Source: an uncultured Methanobrevibacter sp. (lineage in GTDB: Archaea; Methanobacteriota; Methanobacteria; Methanobacteriales; Methanobacteriaceae). From it: 64,000 nt of DNA. The notes beneath the pieces were generated by a model. It did no database searches, was not told the origin of the DNA, and saw only the letters and a program-made list of their open reading frames with translations. How positions within the stretch are numbered: the first letter of the stretch is position 1; the number at the start of each line of letters is the position of its first letter. This document shows positions 27,453 to 37,533 of this stretch, piece after piece. The translations under genes were made by a program, and so were the position numbers. The DNA is taken from contig NZ_CAMVTE010000006.1 of assembly GCF_947170395.1 (NCBI RefSeq), forward strand, positions 20,291-84,290. The letters are read 5' to 3'.

Positions 27453-28046
27453 GTGATTTCCATTAACTCTCAGGAACTAAGATACTTCTACAGAAACATT
27501 GTAAAAACTGGTGACGTATACAGAGTTAAACATAATAATAAAGATTATGGAGAGTTTTCTAAATTATCCGACGCATTATATGAAAGAGATGCTCTATTTT
27601 TTTGTAATTTTGACTATGATTTGCTTGTAGAATGCGATTTGGAAAACAAGTATGAAAATATGGAACTGCCACCATTTCCCGAAAAGCGACCAAAAGGACG
27701 TATAAAAGGAAACAAGATCAACAAAAAAGAAAGAGAAGGGGAAATTCTCTTTGACCATAAAAAAAGAGGGTTCTACATTAAAAGAATGGGTGAAATAATT
27801 GGTTATTACGATACAATGACCGAAGCGTTTTACTACAAAAAGCTTTTAATGGACAACGATTGGGACAAAAGTGTTCTTAAGAGAAATGTTTCAGAGAAAA
27901 TTGAAGTCAATATCGTCATTGACCAGAACAAGGAATATAAAGTTCAGCTTAACTTCTGTCCTAAATGTAAAAGCAGGTTAAAAATCGGAGCCGAGGATTG
28001 TCCTTCCTGCGGTATCAATATTAAAGATTATCTATATAATAATTAA
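27453..28046 (+). CDS. Zinc-ribbon protein with two repeated modules; likely ATT start at 27462
   Basis: 197 residues from GTG 27453. Two related modules are visible: YRVKHNNKDYGEFSKLSDALYERDALFF (about 23-50) and FYIKRMGEIIGYYDTMTEAFYYKKLL (about 107-132). Each has a basic strand pair, a GxF/GYY turn and an amphipathic helix, recalling AP2/arm-type DNA-binding folds. A zinc ribbon CPKC..CPSC ends the protein (about 169-187). The basic linker RPKGRIKGNKINKKERE fits nucleic-acid binding. Start choice: GTG 27453 is part of a perfect AGGTGAT, which sits exactly four bases before ATT 27462, so ATT may be the true start. It is probably Methanobrevibacter-specific. The function is inferred only. 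Confidence 0.7.
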   Translation: MISINSQELRYFYRNIVKTGDVYRVKHNNKDYGEFSKLSDALYERDALFFCNFDYDLLVECDLENKYENMELPPFPEKRPKGRIKGNKINKKEREGEILFDHKKRGFYIKRMGEIIGYYDTMTEAFYYKKLLMDNDWDKSVLKRNVSEKIEVNIVIDQNKEYKVQLNFCPKCKSRLKIGAEDCPSCGINIKDYLYNN

Positions 28047-28072
28047 AAAAAGGATAGAGAATGATTATTCTC
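28045..28072 (-). terminator. Terminator after carB
   Basis: On the minus strand hairpin arms GAGAAT and ATTCTC (28057-28072) are followed by TTTTTTT (28045-28051). The hairpin overlaps the end of carB. Confidence 0.6.
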
Positions 28073-31000
28073 CATCAGTATATTCATTTAATGATTTTAC
28101 ATTCATTTCGCTATTTTGTACAGCTGCAATTGCATTTAATGCTGCTCTTGCACCTGCTAAAGTGGTAACATAAGGTATGCCCAGTTCAATAGCCAATCTT
28201 CTGATGATGTAACCGTCTTTAGCAGACTGTTTTCCTTCAGAAGTGTTAATGATTAAATCAACTTCCTTATTTAAAATTGCATCCCTAATGTTTGGAGATC
28301 CCTGTGACACTTTCAATACTTTTTCAACATCATCAAGTCCGGTTGCATCTCCAGTACCATCAGTAGCCATTATTTTAAATCCTAAATTGGCTGCCTTTTC
28401 TGCAATTGGTCTGATTTTTTTCTTATCGGTTTCCTTTACACTGATAAATATTTTACCTTCTTTAGGAAGTTCCATACCAGCTGAAAGTTGTGATTTGTAA
28501 AATGCCATTCCGAAGTTTTCATCAATACCGATACTTTCACCTGTGGATTTCATTTCAGGTCCGAGTACGGTATCGGATTCAGGTAATTTCAAGAATGGGA
28601 ATACAGACTCTTTTACAGCAACATGGTCTATTTTGATTTCTTTGGTTAAGCCAAAGTCTTTTAATTTGGCTCCATGCATAATCCAGGTTGCAACTTTTGC
28701 AAGAGGAACGCCAATAGCCTTGCTTACAAATGGAACTGTCCTACTTGCTCTTGGATTTGCTTCAATAATGTAGACCATTTCCTCATCAAGTTTAACTGCA
28801 TATTGAATGTTCATCAAACCTTTAACGTCCAATTCAAGTGCCAATTTAGTTGAGTTTTCACGAATGGTATCCAAAATATGTTCAGGAATAGTTTGAGGAG
28901 GTATTACACATGCTGAGTCTCCTGAGTGAACACCTGCTTCTTCAATGTGTTCCATGATTCCGGCAATGAATACATCTTCACCGTCACATAATATATCAAC
29001 GTCAAGCTCAATTGCATCTTCCAGGAACTTGTCCACCAGAATAGGATGTTCTGGAGATACTTTTACGGCTTCCTTCATATACTCTTCAAGCTCATTGTTA
29101 TCGTAAACGATTTCCATTGCTCTTCCACCGATAACATATGACGGACGTACAAGCACTGGGAACGTGATTCTTTCTGCGATTTCACGAGCTTCATCGAATG
29201 AATTAGCTGTTCCGTATGGTGCCTGATGAATGTGTAATTTTTCTAAAAGTTCAGCGAATAATTCCCTGTCTTCTACTCTGTCAATACTTTCATATGGAGT
29301 ACCTAAAATTTTAACACCTGCATTTGCAAGAGGCACTGCCAAGTTAATGGAAGTTTGACCACCGAACTGTACGATTACACCATCCGGTTTTTCCTGTTCA
29401 ATAACACCCATCACATCTTCAAATGTCAATGGTTCGAAAAACAGTTTGTCGGAAATGTCATAATCTGTACTTACGGTTTCAGGGTTGTTGTTGATTAAGA
29501 TTGTTTCGATTCCTTCCTCTTTCAGTGCAAGGGAAGAGTGTACACAACAGTAATCGAATTCAATTCCCTGACCGATTCTGATTGGACCTGCCCCTAAAAT
29601 TACAACCTTTTTCTTGGTAGTGGATAAGAGTTCATTTCCGGTATCGTAACTGCTGTAGTAGTATGGAGTTTTAGCTTCAAACTCGGCTGCACAGGTATCT
29701 ACCATCTTATAGGATTGTTTGATGTTGTATCTTGAAAGCAGGTTTCTGATATATTCCTCAGTTTGCCCTGACAAATCGGCAAGTCTCTTGTTGGAACATC
29801 CTAACTGTTTAGCTTTTCTTAAATATGCTTCATCATCAAGTTTATCGGCAGTAACATCGTTTTCAAAGTTGACGATGTTTCTGATTTTGTAAAGGAAGAA
29901 ATTATCGATGTTTGTGAGTTCTCTGATTTTATCGATATCCATTCCATCCTTAATTGCAGAATAAATCTGGAAGTAAATCAAATCAGTTGGATTTGCAAGG
30001 TCTTCTTCTGTGTATTCAACATATTCAAATCCGTCAAAGCCCATATCAAGAGATCTCAATGCTTTTTGGAATGCTTCTTCAAATGTTCTTCCAATAGCCA
30101 TTACTTCCCCTGTTGCTTTCATTTGAACTCCCACTTCACGGCCAATTCCTTTAAACTTGTCAAACGGCCATCTTGGGATTTTAATAACCACATAATCGAT
30201 GGCAGGTTCAAAAGATGCAGGAGTCTCTTTGGTAATGTCGTTTTTAATTTCATCCAAGGTTAGGCCTAAAGCCACTTTTGATGAGATTTTAGCAATAGGA
30301 TAACCTGTTGCTTTTGAAGCAAGCGCACTACTTCTTGATACACGTGGATTAACTTCAATAACTTTATATTCATCAGTTTCAGGGTTTAGTGCAAATTGAA
30401 TGTTACAGCCACCTCTAATTCCTAATGCTCTGATGATTTTAATTGATGCGTCACGCATCTTCTGGATGGTTTCATCACATAGGTTTTGAATAGGAGCCAC
30501 TACAACACTGTCTCCTGTGTGGATACCCATAGGATCAATGTTTTCCATGGTACATACAATGATACAGGTATCTTCCTTATCCCTCATTACCTCAAATTCG
30601 ATTTCCTTCCATCCGAGAACTGATTCGTCAATGAGTACCTGATTGATGAAACTCATGTCAAGACCATGGTTTGCAATTTCAATCAATTCCTCTTCATTGT
30701 GGGCAATTCCCCCACCGGTTCCGCCTAATGTGAATGCCGGCCTTACAATTACAGGATAGCCTATTTCCTTTACGGCTTCAAGTGCTGCATCGACACTTTC
30801 AACAGCCTGACATTTTGGGATTTCCTCATTGATTTCTTCCATTAAGTTAGCAAATAAATCCCTGTCTTCCACATCCTTAATAGTTTGAACATCGGAACCT
30901 AAAACCTTAATTCCTTCGAGTAAACCTAAGTCTCCAAGTCCTGTTGCAATGTTTAATCCGGTTTGTCCACCCATGGTTGGTAAAATAGCATCAATTTCTT

Positions 31001-31241
31001 CTTCTTTTATAATTTTTGCAACAACTTCCGGAGTTAACGGTTCGGTATATACAGTATCTGCCATTCCCAAGTCTGTTTGGATAGTAGCCGGATTACTGTT
31101 AACAAGAACTGTTTCAATACCTTCCTCTCTTAATGATTTACAGGCCTGAGAACCTGAATAATCGAACTCTGCAGCCTGTCCGATTTGAATAGGTCCTGAA
31201 CCAATAATTAATACTTTTTTAATATCATTATCAACTGGCAT
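28065..31241 (-). CDS. carB: Carbamoyl-phosphate synthase large subunit
   Basis: 1058 residues, full length for the fused form. Two homologous ATP-grasp halves are visible. The first starts [23 protein letters not shown] near 8-30. The second starts [22 protein letters not shown] near 550. Each is followed by NNNPETVS- or [12 protein letters not shown] loops and a VRP substrate strand. The C-terminal MGS-like allosteric domain runs from about 925 with [18 protein letters not shown]. It makes carbamoyl phosphate from bicarbonate, ATP and ammonia channelled from CarA, for pyrimidines and arginine. It shares one base with carA's stop and forms a carAB operon. Unlike Methanocaldococcus, the large subunit is not split. 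Confidence 0.97.
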   Translation of the reverse strand: MPVDNDIKKVLIIGSGPIQIGQAAEFDYSGSQACKSLREEGIETVLVNSNPATIQTDLGMADTVYTEPLTPEVVAKIIKEEEIDAILPTMGGQTGLNIATGLGDLGLLEGIKVLGSDVQTIKDVEDRDLFANLMEEINEEIPKCQAVESVDAALEAVKEIGYPVIVRPAFTLGGTGGGIAHNEEELIEIANHGLDMSFINQVLIDESVLGWKEIEFEVMRDKEDTCIIVCTMENIDPMGIHTGDSVVVAPIQNLCDETIQKMRDASIKIIRALGIRGGCNIQFALNPETDEYKVIEVNPRVSRSSALASKATGYPIAKISSKVALGLTLDEIKNDITKETPASFEPAIDYVVIKIPRWPFDKFKGIGREVGVQMKATGEVMAIGRTFEEAFQKALRSLDMGFDGFEYVEYTEEDLANPTDLIYFQIYSAIKDGMDIDKIRELTNIDNFFLYKIRNIVNFENDVTADKLDDEAYLRKAKQLGCSNKRLADLSGQTEEYIRNLLSRYNIKQSYKMVDTCAAEFEAKTPYYYSSYDTGNELLSTTKKKVVILGAGPIRIGQGIEFDYCCVHSSLALKEEGIETILINNNPETVSTDYDISDKLFFEPLTFEDVMGVIEQEKPDGVIVQFGGQTSINLAVPLANAGVKILGTPYESIDRVEDRELFAELLEKLHIHQAPYGTANSFDEAREIAERITFPVLVRPSYVIGGRAMEIVYDNNELEEYMKEAVKVSPEHPILVDKFLEDAIELDVDILCDGEDVFIAGIMEHIEEAGVHSGDSACVIPPQTIPEHILDTIRENSTKLALELDVKGLMNIQYAVKLDEEMVYIIEANPRASRTVPFVSKAIGVPLAKVATWIMHGAKLKDFGLTKEIKIDHVAVKESVFPFLKLPESDTVLGPEMKSTGESIGIDENFGMAFYKSQLSAGMELPKEGKIFISVKETDKKKIRPIAEKAANLGFKIMATDGTGDATGLDDVEKVLKVSQGSPNIRDAILNKEVDLIINTSEGKQSAKDGYIIRRLAIELGIPYVTTLAGARAALNAIAAVQNSEMNVKSLNEYTDGE

Positions 31242-32323
31242 CAGTAATCCTCCATCATTTGATTGAACTCATCAAAAATATTTCTTGTATCGTTTGGACC
31301 AGGTCCTGCTTCAGGGTGGTATTGTATACAATGCAAAGGCAATTCCTTGTGGGAAATACCTTCAGGAGTTCCATCATTTAAGTTAATTTGAGTTAATACT
31401 AAGTCTGTTTCCTTTAGGGATTCCTTATCAATTGTAAATCCGTGGTTTTGTGAAGTTATAAATACTTTTCCAGTAGCCAAATCCTTAACCGGCTGGTTTT
31501 CACCACGGTGTCCGAATTTCATTTTATATGATTTTGCACCAAATGATTTGGCAATCAATTGCTGACCCATACAAATACCAAAAATCGGCAACCTGTTTGA
31601 CAATTTTTTCATGGTTGCGATTGTCTCGGATACTCTATCTGGATTTCCTGGACCGGAAGTAATCATCAGACCACTTGGTTCATAATCAAGAACAGTTTTA
31701 TAATCAGTATCATAAGGGAATAAAACCACGCCAATATCCCTTTCCAAAAATGAGTTAATGATATTCTTTTTAACACCACAATCAATTAAAGCAACCTTTT
31801 TATCAGCATCCTCATTGAAGATTTTAATTTCCTTAGTTGATACTAGAGGCACAACATCCACATCTTCAATACTTGGTTGGGAACGTGCCATTTCAAGCAG
31901 TTTATCATCGTCAATATCTTCAGTTGTAATTGCAGCCTTAAGTGAACCTCTTTCACGGATTTTGAGTGTTAAATCACGAGTATCAATTCCACTAATTCCA
32001 GGAGTCTTAAACTCGCTTAAAAATTCGTCCAAAGTTTTTTGAGGTCCGAAGTTGGAAACTTCACGACAAACTTCACGGCAAACAAATCCTTCAACCTGGA
32101 TTTTATCAGATTGATACCACTTCTCACTTACCCCATGATTTCCTTCCAAAGGATAAGTAGACATCAAGATTTCTCCTTTAAAAGATGGATCTGTTAAAGA
32201 TTCAGTGTAACCACCCATACCTGTGGAAAAAACAAGTTCTCCCAATTTGGTGGTTTCGTAGCCGAAAGCTTCACCTTTTAAGACTGTTCCATCTTCCAAA
32301 GCTAATTTTGCTATTTTTACCAT
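31241..32323 (-). CDS. carA: Carbamoyl-phosphate synthase small (glutaminase) subunit
   Basis: 360 residues. The N-terminal CarA domain carries [15 protein letters not shown] near 33-47. The class I glutaminase domain has the nucleophile Cys251 in GICMGQQ and the His/Glu pair in QYHPEAGPG near 336-338. It hydrolyses glutamine and passes ammonia to CarB. The start is preceded by GGTGATGTA. Its stop and the carB start are fused, ensuring balanced synthesis. The promoter should lie in 32324-32400, where TTATTTTA/TATATTA TATA-like sequences occur. Confidence 0.97.
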   Translation of the reverse strand: MVKIAKLALEDGTVLKGEAFGYETTKLGELVFSTGMGGYTESLTDPSFKGEILMSTYPLEGNHGVSEKWYQSDKIQVEGFVCREVCREVSNFGPQKTLDEFLSEFKTPGISGIDTRDLTLKIRERGSLKAAITTEDIDDDKLLEMARSQPSIEDVDVVPLVSTKEIKIFNEDADKKVALIDCGVKKNIINSFLERDIGVVLFPYDTDYKTVLDYEPSGLMITSGPGNPDRVSETIATMKKLSNRLPIFGICMGQQLIAKSFGAKSYKMKFGHRGENQPVKDLATGKVFITSQNHGFTIDKESLKETDLVLTQINLNDGTPEGISHKELPLHCIQYHPEAGPGPNDTRNIFDEFNQMMEDY

Positions 32324-32521
32324 TACATCACCATATTAAAAAAATTATAACTCTCTATCTCTAATATATATTATTTTACTATATTATTAAAGTTTGTTTT
32401 TTGTGAAATTTTTCAGATTATAGAAAAAAAATTAATGAATAAATGAATATTATACAACAAATTGGATTTTGCAAAATGATTATGTATTGAAAAAACCAAA
32501 ATATAAACCAAGTCAACAAGG

Positions 32522-34024
32522 ATGAAAAATATGGCTATCGATAAAGTTCCCGCAGATTATAAAAAGTTTAAAAAGTTGGTTAACGAAACAAAAATCTACA
32601 ATGCTCCAAAATCATTGACCGGAGAGCTGAGACCCTATCAAAAGATAGGCTATTCCTGGCTGATACAAAATATAAAATACAATTTCGGGTCAATATTGGC
32701 TGATGATATGGGACTTGGAAAAACAATACAGGTTTTATCTTCAATCCTTTATTTCAAAGAGAAAAACAAATTCGATAGCGAACCGTCACTGATAATCGTT
32801 CCTCCAACACTGATTTCCAATTGGGAAAACGAGATTAAAAAATTCACCCCCGAACTGACATATTACATTTACCACGGATCCAACAGAACATTTCCACTTG
32901 AAGAATATGACATCATTTTAACTTCATACGGCGTTGTTAGACTGGATTTGGATATGTTTTTAGATATCGAATGGAGAATATGCGTCATTGATGAAGCTCA
33001 AAACATCAAAAATCCGAACACAGAACAAACCAAAGCCATCAAAGAGATTAACGCATCCACAAAAATAGCCCTGACCGGAACGCCGATTGAAAATAGACTA
33101 ATGGATTACTGGTCAATATTTGATTTCGTAAATCCCGGTTATCTGTCAACAAAAGACGATTTCAAACGAAGATATGTTATGCCGATAGAAAAACTGGAAG
33201 ATGAAGATGCTCTAAAAAATCTTAAAACAATAGCCAGACCATTTGTTATGAGACGTTTGAAAACGGATGACGACATTAAAAAGGAGCTGCCGGATAAGTT
33301 AATCAATGACATTTACTGCAGCCTGTCCAAAAAACAAATCAAATTATACAATGCCATTTTGGAAGAACTGTTCTTTGATATTGAAAACTCCAAAGGAATT
33401 CAGAGAAAAGGAATCATCCTAAAGATATTGACTGCCTTAAAGCAAACCTGCAACCATCCTGCACAGTTTCTAGACATCAAAAAGCCAACAATCAAGGAAT
33501 CCGGAAAGATGGAGCTTCTGGTAAATATTCTGGAAAATATCCTTGATATGGATGAAAAGGTCATAATTTTCACACAGTACGTTGAAATGGGCAAACTAAT
33601 TCAAAAACTCATTTCCAAGAAATTCAAAACAGAAGTGCTGTTTTTGCACGGCTCACAAACGCTTAAGGAAAAAACAGAAATAATCGATACTTTCCAGGAA
33701 AATCCCGACTATAAGATTTTCGTGGCAACCCTCAAGACCGGAGGAACAGGTCTGAACTTAACCGCCGCAAGCAATGTAATCCATTATGATTTGTGGTGGA
33801 ATCCTGCTGTTGAAAATCAGGCTACTGACAGAGTTCACCGAATTGGTCAGGAAAAGGACGTTATGGTTTATAGATTCATTACAAAAGGAACACTTGAAGA
33901 AGAAATCGATGCTATAAGCAAAAGAAAAATAGATTTGGCCGGAAAAGCCATCAGCAACGATGAAACATTCATTACCGAAATGAGCGATGATGAACTGAAA
34001 GAAGTATTGAAATTGAGATTGTAA
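32522..34024 (+). CDS. SNF2-family helicase core, possibly N-terminally truncated
   Basis: 500 residues. All SNF2 motifs are present: RPYQ (Q motif region, near 37-40), Walker A DMGLGKT with Lys67, DEAQ near 157-160, LTGTPIEN, then in the second lobe LKTGGTGLNLTAA and the arginine motif ATDRVHRIGQ. It translocates on double-stranded DNA using ATP. The methanogen proteins I recall have several hundred extra residues before the core. Here the first 35 residues lead straight into the Q region, the start lacks a good ribosome-binding site, and no joined frame lies upstream. It could be a minimal version or a decayed gene. The two RecA lobes are intact. Confidence 0.87.
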   Translation: MKNMAIDKVPADYKKFKKLVNETKIYNAPKSLTGELRPYQKIGYSWLIQNIKYNFGSILADDMGLGKTIQVLSSILYFKEKNKFDSEPSLIIVPPTLISNWENEIKKFTPELTYYIYHGSNRTFPLEEYDIILTSYGVVRLDLDMFLDIEWRICVIDEAQNIKNPNTEQTKAIKEINASTKIALTGTPIENRLMDYWSIFDFVNPGYLSTKDDFKRRYVMPIEKLEDEDALKNLKTIARPFVMRRLKTDDDIKKELPDKLINDIYCSLSKKQIKLYNAILEELFFDIENSKGIQRKGIILKILTALKQTCNHPAQFLDIKKPTIKESGKMELLVNILENILDMDEKVIIFTQYVEMGKLIQKLISKKFKTEVLFLHGSQTLKEKTEIIDTFQENPDYKIFVATLKTGGTGLNLTAASNVIHYDLWWNPAVENQATDRVHRIGQEKDVMVYRFITKGTLEEEIDAISKRKIDLAGKAISNDETFITEMSDDELKEVLKLRL

Positions 34025-34030
34025 TTACAA

Positions 34031-34858
34031 TCATCCATCCAATTTCAAACTAAAGTCAAGACTTCTTGTTGAATGTGTTAGTGCGCCCATAGAAATGATA
34101 TCCACACCCAATTCAGCATAATCCAGGATAGTATCTTCGCTAATGCCACCTGACACTTCAATCAATGAATTTTTACGAATGTTTAACTCATCAAGTTTGT
34201 CAAGTACATTTTTTACTTCATCCGGAGACATATTATCAAGCATTACAATGTCTGCACCGTTTTTTACACAGTCCACAGCATCCTCCAAAGTTTCCACTTC
34301 AATTTCGATTTTTTTAGAAAAGCTTACATTGGCTTTTGCTTTTAGAAGAGCTTCCAGAGGTGTTTTGCAAGTTGCAATATGATTGTCTTTAATTAAAACC
34401 ATGTCATCGAGACCTAACCTGTGGGTATCCGCACCGCCAACACCCAAAGCGTATTTGTCAAATTTGGCGATAGCCGGAGAGGTTTTACGAGTTCCGGCAA
34501 CCCTAACATCAAAATCTTCAACCATTTTTACATACTTGTTGGCCGCACTGGCCACACCGCTCATCCTCATCAGCAAATTCAGGGCAGTTCGCTCAAGAAG
34601 CAGAATGATTCTAGCATCACCTCTAAGAGATATTAACAAATCCCCCTCGGATATTTTACTTCCTTCAGCCAGCCAAAAGCTAACTTTAACCCCATGTTCC
34701 TCAAATAAATCTCGAATAATATTAATACCGGCTAAAATACCATTATCTTTTGAAACTATATGTGCGCCAACTTCCATACCCTCTTCAACAACGGCATTTG
34801 AAGTAACATCACCGAATCCCTCATCTTCAGCCAACATATATTCAATAATCCTGTCCAA
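34031..34858 (-). CDS. nadC: Nicotinate-nucleotide pyrophosphorylase (carboxylating), quinolinate phosphoribosyltransferase
   Basis: 275 residues. EDEGFGDVTSNA near 11-22, RTALNLLMRMSGVAS near 90-104, AGTRKTSP near 115-122 and KDNHIA near 151-156 are the NadC phosphate and quinolinate binding motifs. It converts quinolinate and PRPP to nicotinate mononucleotide in de novo NAD synthesis. Translation starts at TTG, three bases after a perfect AGGTGAT. nadA, which makes quinolinate, lies 1.7 kb away on the other strand, separated by rnz and mscS. It converges tightly with the SNF2 gene (six bases). Confidence 0.95.
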   Translation of the reverse strand: MDRIIEYMLAEDEGFGDVTSNAVVEEGMEVGAHIVSKDNGILAGINIIRDLFEEHGVKVSFWLAEGSKISEGDLLISLRGDARIILLLERTALNLLMRMSGVASAANKYVKMVEDFDVRVAGTRKTSPAIAKFDKYALGVGGADTHRLGLDDMVLIKDNHIATCKTPLEALLKAKANVSFSKKIEIEVETLEDAVDCVKNGADIVMLDNMSPDEVKNVLDKLDELNIRKNSLIEVSGGISEDTILDYAELGVDIISMGALTHSTRSLDFSLKLDG

Positions 34859-34926
34859 AAAATCACCTAAAAGTTAATAATTATTAAAGATATATAGTTA
34901 TCTTATAATATAAATTAAGTGATTAT

Positions 34927-35829
34927 ATGGAAATTATATTTTTAGGAACATCATCTGCAGTTCATTCAATAACAAGAAATCAGGCTTCAATTGCTTTTAA
35001 AGGATTTGGAGAGGTATTCCTGTTTGATTGCGGTGAAGGTGCTCAAAGACAAATGTTATCTACACAAGTAAGTCCGATGAAGATATCAAAAATATTCATA
35101 TCCCATTTCCATGGAGACCATATTTTAGGCCTTCCGGGATTGCTGCAATCATTGGGATTACTTGGAAGGGAAGAAAAATTAACCATTTATGGCCCGAAAG
35201 GTTTGGAAAAAGTTAAAAATGCCATATATAGTCTAGGATATTGTAAAATTGATTTTCCAGTAGAGTTTATTGAGATTGAGTCAGGAATTGTAGAGGAAAC
35301 CGAAGAATATATCATAAAATCACAATTAGTAAGGCATAATGTTCCAAATCTTGCATATTCAATTGAAGAGAAGAAAAAACCAAGATTTTTAAGGGAAAAA
35401 GCCATAGAACTTGGCGTTCCTGTTGGTCCCGCATTTGGAAAACTGCACAATGGAGAGGAAGTTGAAATTGATGGAAAAATCATCAAACCAGAACAGGTTC
35501 TTGGCGAACCCAGAAAAGGCATAAAAATCACATATTCTGGTGATTCAAGACCCTGTGAAGAAATGATTGAATTTGCAAAGGACAGCACTTGCCTCATTCA
35601 TGAATCAACATTTTCCAAAGAGGACAATTCAAATGCCGAAGAGCATGCCCATTCAACATCAGTTGATGCGGCATATATTGCCAAACAATCCAACTCAAAA
35701 GAATTGATATTAACCCACATAAGTACAAGATATGGCGAAGAATACTCCAAGACAATCTTAAAAGAAGCAAAGGAAGTATTTGAAAATTCAAGATTGGCCA
35801 AAGACTTTGACGTGATTAAAATAAGATGA
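34927..35829 (+). CDS. rnz: Ribonuclease Z
   Basis: 300 residues. Metallo-beta-lactamase fold with SHFHGDHILGLPGL (His60, His62, Asp64, His65) and the downstream YSGDSRPC Asp and LTHIS His ligands. The exosite segment near 150-190 with KPRFLREKA and GPAFGKL is typical of the tRNase Z arm. It cuts precursor tRNA after the discriminator base. It is preceded by AAGTGAT. It heads a run of three co-directional genes (rnz, mscS, nadA) with gaps of four bases or overlap, and diverges from nadC. Confidence 0.95.
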   Translation: MEIIFLGTSSAVHSITRNQASIAFKGFGEVFLFDCGEGAQRQMLSTQVSPMKISKIFISHFHGDHILGLPGLLQSLGLLGREEKLTIYGPKGLEKVKNAIYSLGYCKIDFPVEFIEIESGIVEETEEYIIKSQLVRHNVPNLAYSIEEKKKPRFLREKAIELGVPVGPAFGKLHNGEEVEIDGKIIKPEQVLGEPRKGIKITYSGDSRPCEEMIEFAKDSTCLIHESTFSKEDNSNAEEHAHSTSVDAAYIAKQSNSKELILTHISTRYGEEYSKTILKEAKEVFENSRLAKDFDVIKIR

Positions 35830-35833
35830 TACT

Positions 35834-36592
35834 ATGATCATTCCAACAATATACAATGACCCTGCAACGACCCTTGTTTATTTTTTAATAGTGGTTGTAG
35901 TGACCACATTAATAACAAGGCTGATTGCATTTATAATGAATAAGATGAAGCGTTTTAGCGAAAACATGACAATAGTTTATCTTATAAGAGATATGATAAA
36001 CTACATAATCTATTTCATTGCATTGATGGTGATTTTACAATTCTTTGGAATCAATCTGGCAGGAACTCTTTTAAGTTTAGGTATTGTAGGTATCGCTGTG
36101 AGTTTTGCGGCAAAAGACATTATTTCAAACCTGTTTTCAGGAATACTTTTAATCATTGGAAAAAGTATCAAAGTTGGAGATACAATTGAGGTGAATAACA
36201 AAAAGGGATATGTTGAGAGAATTTCTCTTAGATCAACAGTTATAGTTGATGACTTAGGCGTTAAAAGCCACGTTCCAAACTCAACATTGACAAACGAATA
36301 TTATCTGCAATTCAAACCTCCCGAAAAATATAGGGTAGACATTATTGTGGGAATGCCTTTAGATGTGGATGTTGAAGAATTTAGCAAAAACATTATCCAA
36401 AAAATAAATGAATATGATGATTTGGCTAAAAATCCACAACCACAAGTCTTTTCAAACGAAATAAAATTTGAAGAAACCAGACTAAAAGTATCATTTTGGG
36501 TAAAAAATTTAAATGATAAAGACAAATATAAATTAAAAATCACAAACGACATTAGAAAATGCATAAAAAACATGGGTGAAAATAATGAGTAG
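35834..36592 (+). CDS. Small-conductance mechanosensitive channel (MscS family)
   Basis: 252 residues. Three hydrophobic segments are seen (about 10-30, 48-72, 76-100). The third is the glycine/alanine-rich pore helix LGIVGIAVSFAAKDIISNLFSG. The cytoplasmic beta domain begins with IGKSIKVGDTIEVNNKKGYVERISLRSTVI, a clear MscS hallmark. It would open under membrane tension to release solutes. Its end overlaps the nadA start by eight bases, giving translational coupling with no obvious functional link. Confidence 0.93.
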   Translation: MIIPTIYNDPATTLVYFLIVVVVTTLITRLIAFIMNKMKRFSENMTIVYLIRDMINYIIYFIALMVILQFFGINLAGTLLSLGIVGIAVSFAAKDIISNLFSGILLIIGKSIKVGDTIEVNNKKGYVERISLRSTVIVDDLGVKSHVPNSTLTNEYYLQFKPPEKYRVDIIVGMPLDVDVEEFSKNIIQKINEYDDLAKNPQPQVFSNEIKFEETRLKVSFWVKNLNDKDKYKLKITNDIRKCIKNMGENNE

Positions 36593-37502
36593 TTCAATTC
36601 AAGAAGAAATTTTAAAGCTAAAAAATGAAAAAAATGCAATAATACTTGCACACAATTACCAACCAAAGGAAATTCAGGAAATAGCTGATTTTTTAGGAGA
36701 TTCCCTTGAATTATGTATAAAAGCTTCTGAAATCGACGATAAAGATTTAGTAATCTTTTGTGGAGTTGATTTCATGGCAGAAACTGCATTTATCTTAAAT
36801 CCTGATAAAAAAATTGTTATTCCAACACTTGAAGCGGAATGCCCTATGGCACACATGCTGCCTGAAGAGGAATTGCTAAAAGCAAAAGCAGAACACCCAG
36901 ATGCTGGAGTTATCCTTTATGTTAACAGTATTGCCGAAGCAAAACAGCATGCAGACACCTTATGCACATCAGCTAATGCTGTTAAAGTAACTGAAAGCTT
37001 ACCGCAGGACAAAATTTTATTTGGACCTGATAAAAACTTGGGAACACATGTTGCAGAAAGGCTTGACAAGGAAATCATTCCTGTCCCTAAGGATGGTCAC
37101 TGTTATGTCCACAGATTATTCCATGTCGAAGATGTTGAACTTAAAAGAGAGCAATATCCTAATGCAGAAATAATCTGCCATCCCGAATGCGATATAAAAG
37201 TTCAACAAGCATGCGATGTGGTAATGTCCACCGGAGGAATGTTAAAACACATTGCAGAAAGCGATAAGGAAGAATTTGTTATCGGAACTGAAATTGACAT
37301 GATTACAAGAATCAACTCTGAGGTTCCTGGCAAAAAATTATATCCTTTACTTGAAGGGGCAATTTGTGAAACCATGAAATTGCACACTCTAGAAAAAGTA
37401 AGAGACTCCCTCATAAATGAAGAACCACAAGTGGTTTTACCAAAAGAAGTTGCAGACAAATCAAGGAAAGCCGTTGAACACATGCTTGAAGCATCAAAAT
37501 AG
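36585..37502 (+). CDS. nadA: Quinolinate synthase
   Basis: 305 residues. Conserved features: AHNYQP near the N-terminus, FCGVDFMAET, CHPEC, STGGMLKH and GAICETMKLHTLEKV. Cysteines in FCGV, HPEC and AICE are the three ligands of the oxygen-sensitive 4Fe-4S cluster. It condenses iminoaspartate with dihydroxyacetone phosphate to quinolinate for NadC. The ATG at 36585 was chosen because GGGTGA precedes it. A GTG at 36576 is part of that ribosome-binding site. No aspartate dehydrogenase or oxidase gene is in the window to supply iminoaspartate. Confidence 0.96.
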   Translation: MSSSIQEEILKLKNEKNAIILAHNYQPKEIQEIADFLGDSLELCIKASEIDDKDLVIFCGVDFMAETAFILNPDKKIVIPTLEAECPMAHMLPEEELLKAKAEHPDAGVILYVNSIAEAKQHADTLCTSANAVKVTESLPQDKILFGPDKNLGTHVAERLDKEIIPVPKDGHCYVHRLFHVEDVELKREQYPNAEIICHPECDIKVQQACDVVMSTGGMLKHIAESDKEEFVIGTEIDMITRINSEVPGKKLYPLLEGAICETMKLHTLEKVRDSLINEEPQVVLPKEVADKSRKAVEHMLEASK

Positions 37503-37527
37503 CTAGTTCAACTAGCTTTTAACTTTT
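37501..37527 (+). terminator. Terminator of the rnz-mscS-nadA operon
   Basis: A perfect hairpin AGCTAGTT-C-AACTAGCT begins in the nadA stop codon and is followed by TTTAACTTTTTTT. Confidence 0.75.
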
Positions 37528-37533
37528 TTTATC

